From assembly GCA_016935955.1 (NCBI GenBank), contig JAFGPY010000114.1, positions 1 through 8,105 of the forward strand: DNA of 8,105 bases, read 5' to 3'. Of the stretch, positions 7,054 to 8,105 are shown piece after piece; position 1 is the first letter of the stretch; each line of letters opens with the position of its first letter. The notes under the pieces are model-generated. The model made no database searches, was not told the origin of the DNA, and saw only the letters and a program-made list of their open reading frames with translations. The position numbers and the translations under genes are program-made. Origin of the DNA: Planctomycetota bacterium. Its GTDB lineage: Bacteria > Planctomycetota > Phycisphaerae > FEN-1346 > JAACEH01.

Positions 7054-7061
7054 CCGTCCGT
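7043..7061. promoter_or_regulatory. Perfect inverted repeat, candidate operator
   Basis: ACGGACG (7043-7049) and CGTCCGT (7055-7061) are perfect reverse complements around CCAAC. The repeat spans the -35 hexamer of the minus-strand promoter and lies about 30 bases upstream of the plus-strand promoter candidate, a position suited to a repressor or a shared regulator. No regulator gene is visible in the window. Confidence 0.4.
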
Positions 7062-7091
7062 CGAGAAGGCATCGTCAAACGGCGAAAGCCA

Positions 7092-7120
7092 TTGACTTTG
7101 GGGCCGGTCTCTGATAACTT
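7092..7120 (+). promoter_or_regulatory. Candidate promoter for ppdK
   Basis: TTGACT (7092-7097, 5 of 6 matches) is 17 bases from TAACTT (7115-7120, 3 of 6). Transcription would begin near 7127, giving an untranslated leader of about 90 bases. The -35 is good, the -10 weak. Confidence 0.4.
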
Positions 7121-7203
7121 CCCGGTTCTTTGGCTGTAGCGAACGGCTTGACATGGGGGCCTCCGGGCTCGCCGGTCAGTGTCACACGACATGACGTATC
7201 GGT

Positions 7204-7210
7204 AAGGGAG
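7204..7210 (+). promoter_or_regulatory. Strong ribosome binding site of ppdK
   Basis: AAGGGAG lies 7 bases before the ATG at 7218. It is the best Shine-Dalgarno sequence in the window and fixes the start, in keeping with a highly expressed central-metabolism enzyme. Confidence 0.75.
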
Positions 7211-7217
7211 AATTACG

Positions 7218-8105
7218 ATGGCGAAGAAGCTGGTCTATTTCTTTGGCGGCGGCAAGGCAGAGGGCCGCGCGGACATGAAGATGATTCTGGGCGGCAAGGG
7301 CGCGAACCTGGCCGAGATGACGAACATCGGTCTGCCGGTGCCTCCGGGCTTCACGATCGTGACCGAGGTCTGCGACCTGTATTACACGGGCGGGCAGAAG
7401 TGGCCGACCGGTCTGGACAAGCAGATCAGCGAGAACATCACGAAGCTTGAGAAGGTCATGGGCCAGAAGTTCGGCGATGACGCCGACCCGCTGCTGGTCA
7501 GCGTCCGCTCGGGCGCCGCGGTCAGCATGCCGGGCATGATGGACACGGTGCTGAACCTGGGCCTGAACGAGAAGGCCGTCCAGGGCCTGATCGCCAAGAG
7601 CGGCAACGAGCGCTTCGCCTGGGACGCCTATCGCCGCTTCATCAACATGTTCGGCGACGTGGTCATGGGCGTGGCCCACGAACATTACGAAGAGCAGATG
7701 ACCAAGCTGAAGAAGAGCCGCGGCGTCGAACTGGACACGCAGCTCACGGCCGCGGACCTGAAGGAACTGTGCGGGGCTTACCAGGAAGTCTACAAGACGC
7801 ACGTCAAGTCGGCCTTCCCGTCCGAGCCGCGCAAGCAGCTCGAGCTGGCCATCAACGCCGTCATCAAGTCGTGGCAGGCGCCGCGAGCCATCAAGTACCG
7901 TCAGCTCAACAACATCAGCGGCCTGAAGGGTACGGCCGTCAACGTTCAGGCCATGGTTTACGGCAACATGGGCGACACCTCGGGCACCGGCGTCTGCTTC
8001 ACGCGCGACCCGGCCACGGGCGAGAACGTCTTCTACGGCGAGTTCCTGATGAACGCCCAGGGCGAGGACGTCGTGGCCGGCATCCGCACGCCGCTGCCGA
8101 TCGCC
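7218..8105 (+). CDS. ppdK: Pyruvate,phosphate dikinase, 3' end outside window
   Basis: The frame is open from ATG 7218 to the window edge: 296 residues, about one third of a protein that is usually near 900. This part is the N-terminal ATP-grasp nucleotide-binding domain. Visible marks are F-F-G-G-G at 8-12, the [10 protein letters not shown] loop at 25-34 with Lys27 (counterpart of the ATP-binding lysine), [17 protein letters not shown] around Arg97, and the glycine-rich [14 protein letters not shown] at 252-265. The enzyme interconverts pyruvate, ATP and phosphate with phosphoenolpyruvate, AMP and pyrophosphate in the cytoplasm, acting in gluconeogenesis or in pyrophosphate-linked glycolysis of anaerobes. 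The phosphohistidine and C-terminal PEP/pyruvate domains lie beyond the edge. It differs from PEP synthase by the SMPGMMDT stretch typical of PPDK. Confidence 0.96.
   Translation, partial: MAKKLVYFFGGGKAEGRADMKMILGGKGANLAEMTNIGLPVPPGFTIVTEVCDLYYTGGQKWPTGLDKQISENITKLEKVMGQKFGDDADPLLVSVRSGAAVSMPGMMDTVLNLGLNEKAVQGLIAKSGNERFAWDAYRRFINMFGDVVMGVAHEHYEEQMTKLKKSRGVELDTQLTAADLKELCGAYQEVYKTHVKSAFPSEPRKQLELAINAVIKSWQAPRAIKYRQLNNISGLKGTAVNVQAMVYGNMGDTSGTGVCFTRDPATGENVFYGEFLMNAQGEDVVAGIRTPLPIA

Larger units (their letters stand above)
6983..7217. promoter_or_regulatory. Divergent regulatory region between the methyltransferase gene and ppdK
   Basis: 235 bases without a supported gene. It carries a minus-strand promoter (7025-7053) for the methyltransferase, a perfect 7-base inverted repeat (7043-7061) over its -35 box, a plus-strand promoter candidate (7092-7120) and a leader of about 90 bases for ppdK ending in a strong ribosome binding site. 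Confidence 0.6.

Noticed and set aside
7148..7176. Perfect -35 TTGACA as a second ppdK promoter
   Set aside because: At spacings of 16-18 bases the following hexamers are GC-rich (for example GCCGGT) and do not resemble a -10 box.
1..8105. CRISPR array, insertion sequence, tRNA or integrase-type mobile element
   Set aside because: No regularly spaced direct repeats, transposase or integrase motifs, terminal inverted repeats with target duplications, or tRNA-like cloverleaf were seen.

Overview
The window is GC-rich bacterial DNA, roughly two thirds G+C by eye. It carries six protein genes and no sign of a mobile element, CRISPR array, tRNA or rRNA. The gene set is a geranylgeranyl-reductase-type flavoprotein, a TolC-family outer-membrane protein (so a diderm), a ferredoxin/ASKHA corrinoid-activator-like protein, an AEC permease, a SAM methyltransferase and pyruvate,phosphate dikinase. 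It suggests an anaerobic or facultative chromosomal background. A Planctomycetota (Phycisphaerae-like) source fits the composition, the lipoprotein-like TolC homologue and a CATGGGCA/TG(C/T)CCATG palindrome between genes. That placement is an inference from memory and is not proven here.

Layout, left to right. Positions 1-1119 (+) hold the 3' part of the FAD-dependent reductase; its real start lies just left of the window, because the reading frame is open to base 1 and encodes most of the GxGPAG nucleotide-binding motif. Positions 1120-1378 are a non-coding stretch rich in inverted repeats, with a possible promoter at its right end. Positions 1379-3025 (+) are a TolC-family gene closed by a clear intrinsic terminator (3077-3105). 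A near-consensus sigma-70 promoter (3122-3149) then drives a two-gene operon: the RACo/AcsV-like [2Fe-2S]-ASKHA protein (3211-5055) and, 11 bases later, an AEC-family permease (5067-6071). Positions 6072-6187 separate convergent genes. A class I methyltransferase lies on the minus strand (6188-6982). A divergent regulatory region (6983-7217) with promoters on both strands and a perfect inverted repeat leads to ppdK (7218 to beyond the right edge).

How the genes relate. The only pair that looks like a functional unit is the corrinoid-activator-like gene plus the permease. The activator family uses ATP and a [2Fe-2S] cluster to re-reduce inactive Co(II) corrinoid methyl carriers, but no corrinoid protein or methyltransferase partner of the usual kind is visible, so its client is unknown. 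The other genes look like independent transcription units. No clearly new system was found. The points most worth following are the orphan activator/permease operon, the structured 1120-1378 intergenic region and the inverted repeat over the methyltransferase promoter.
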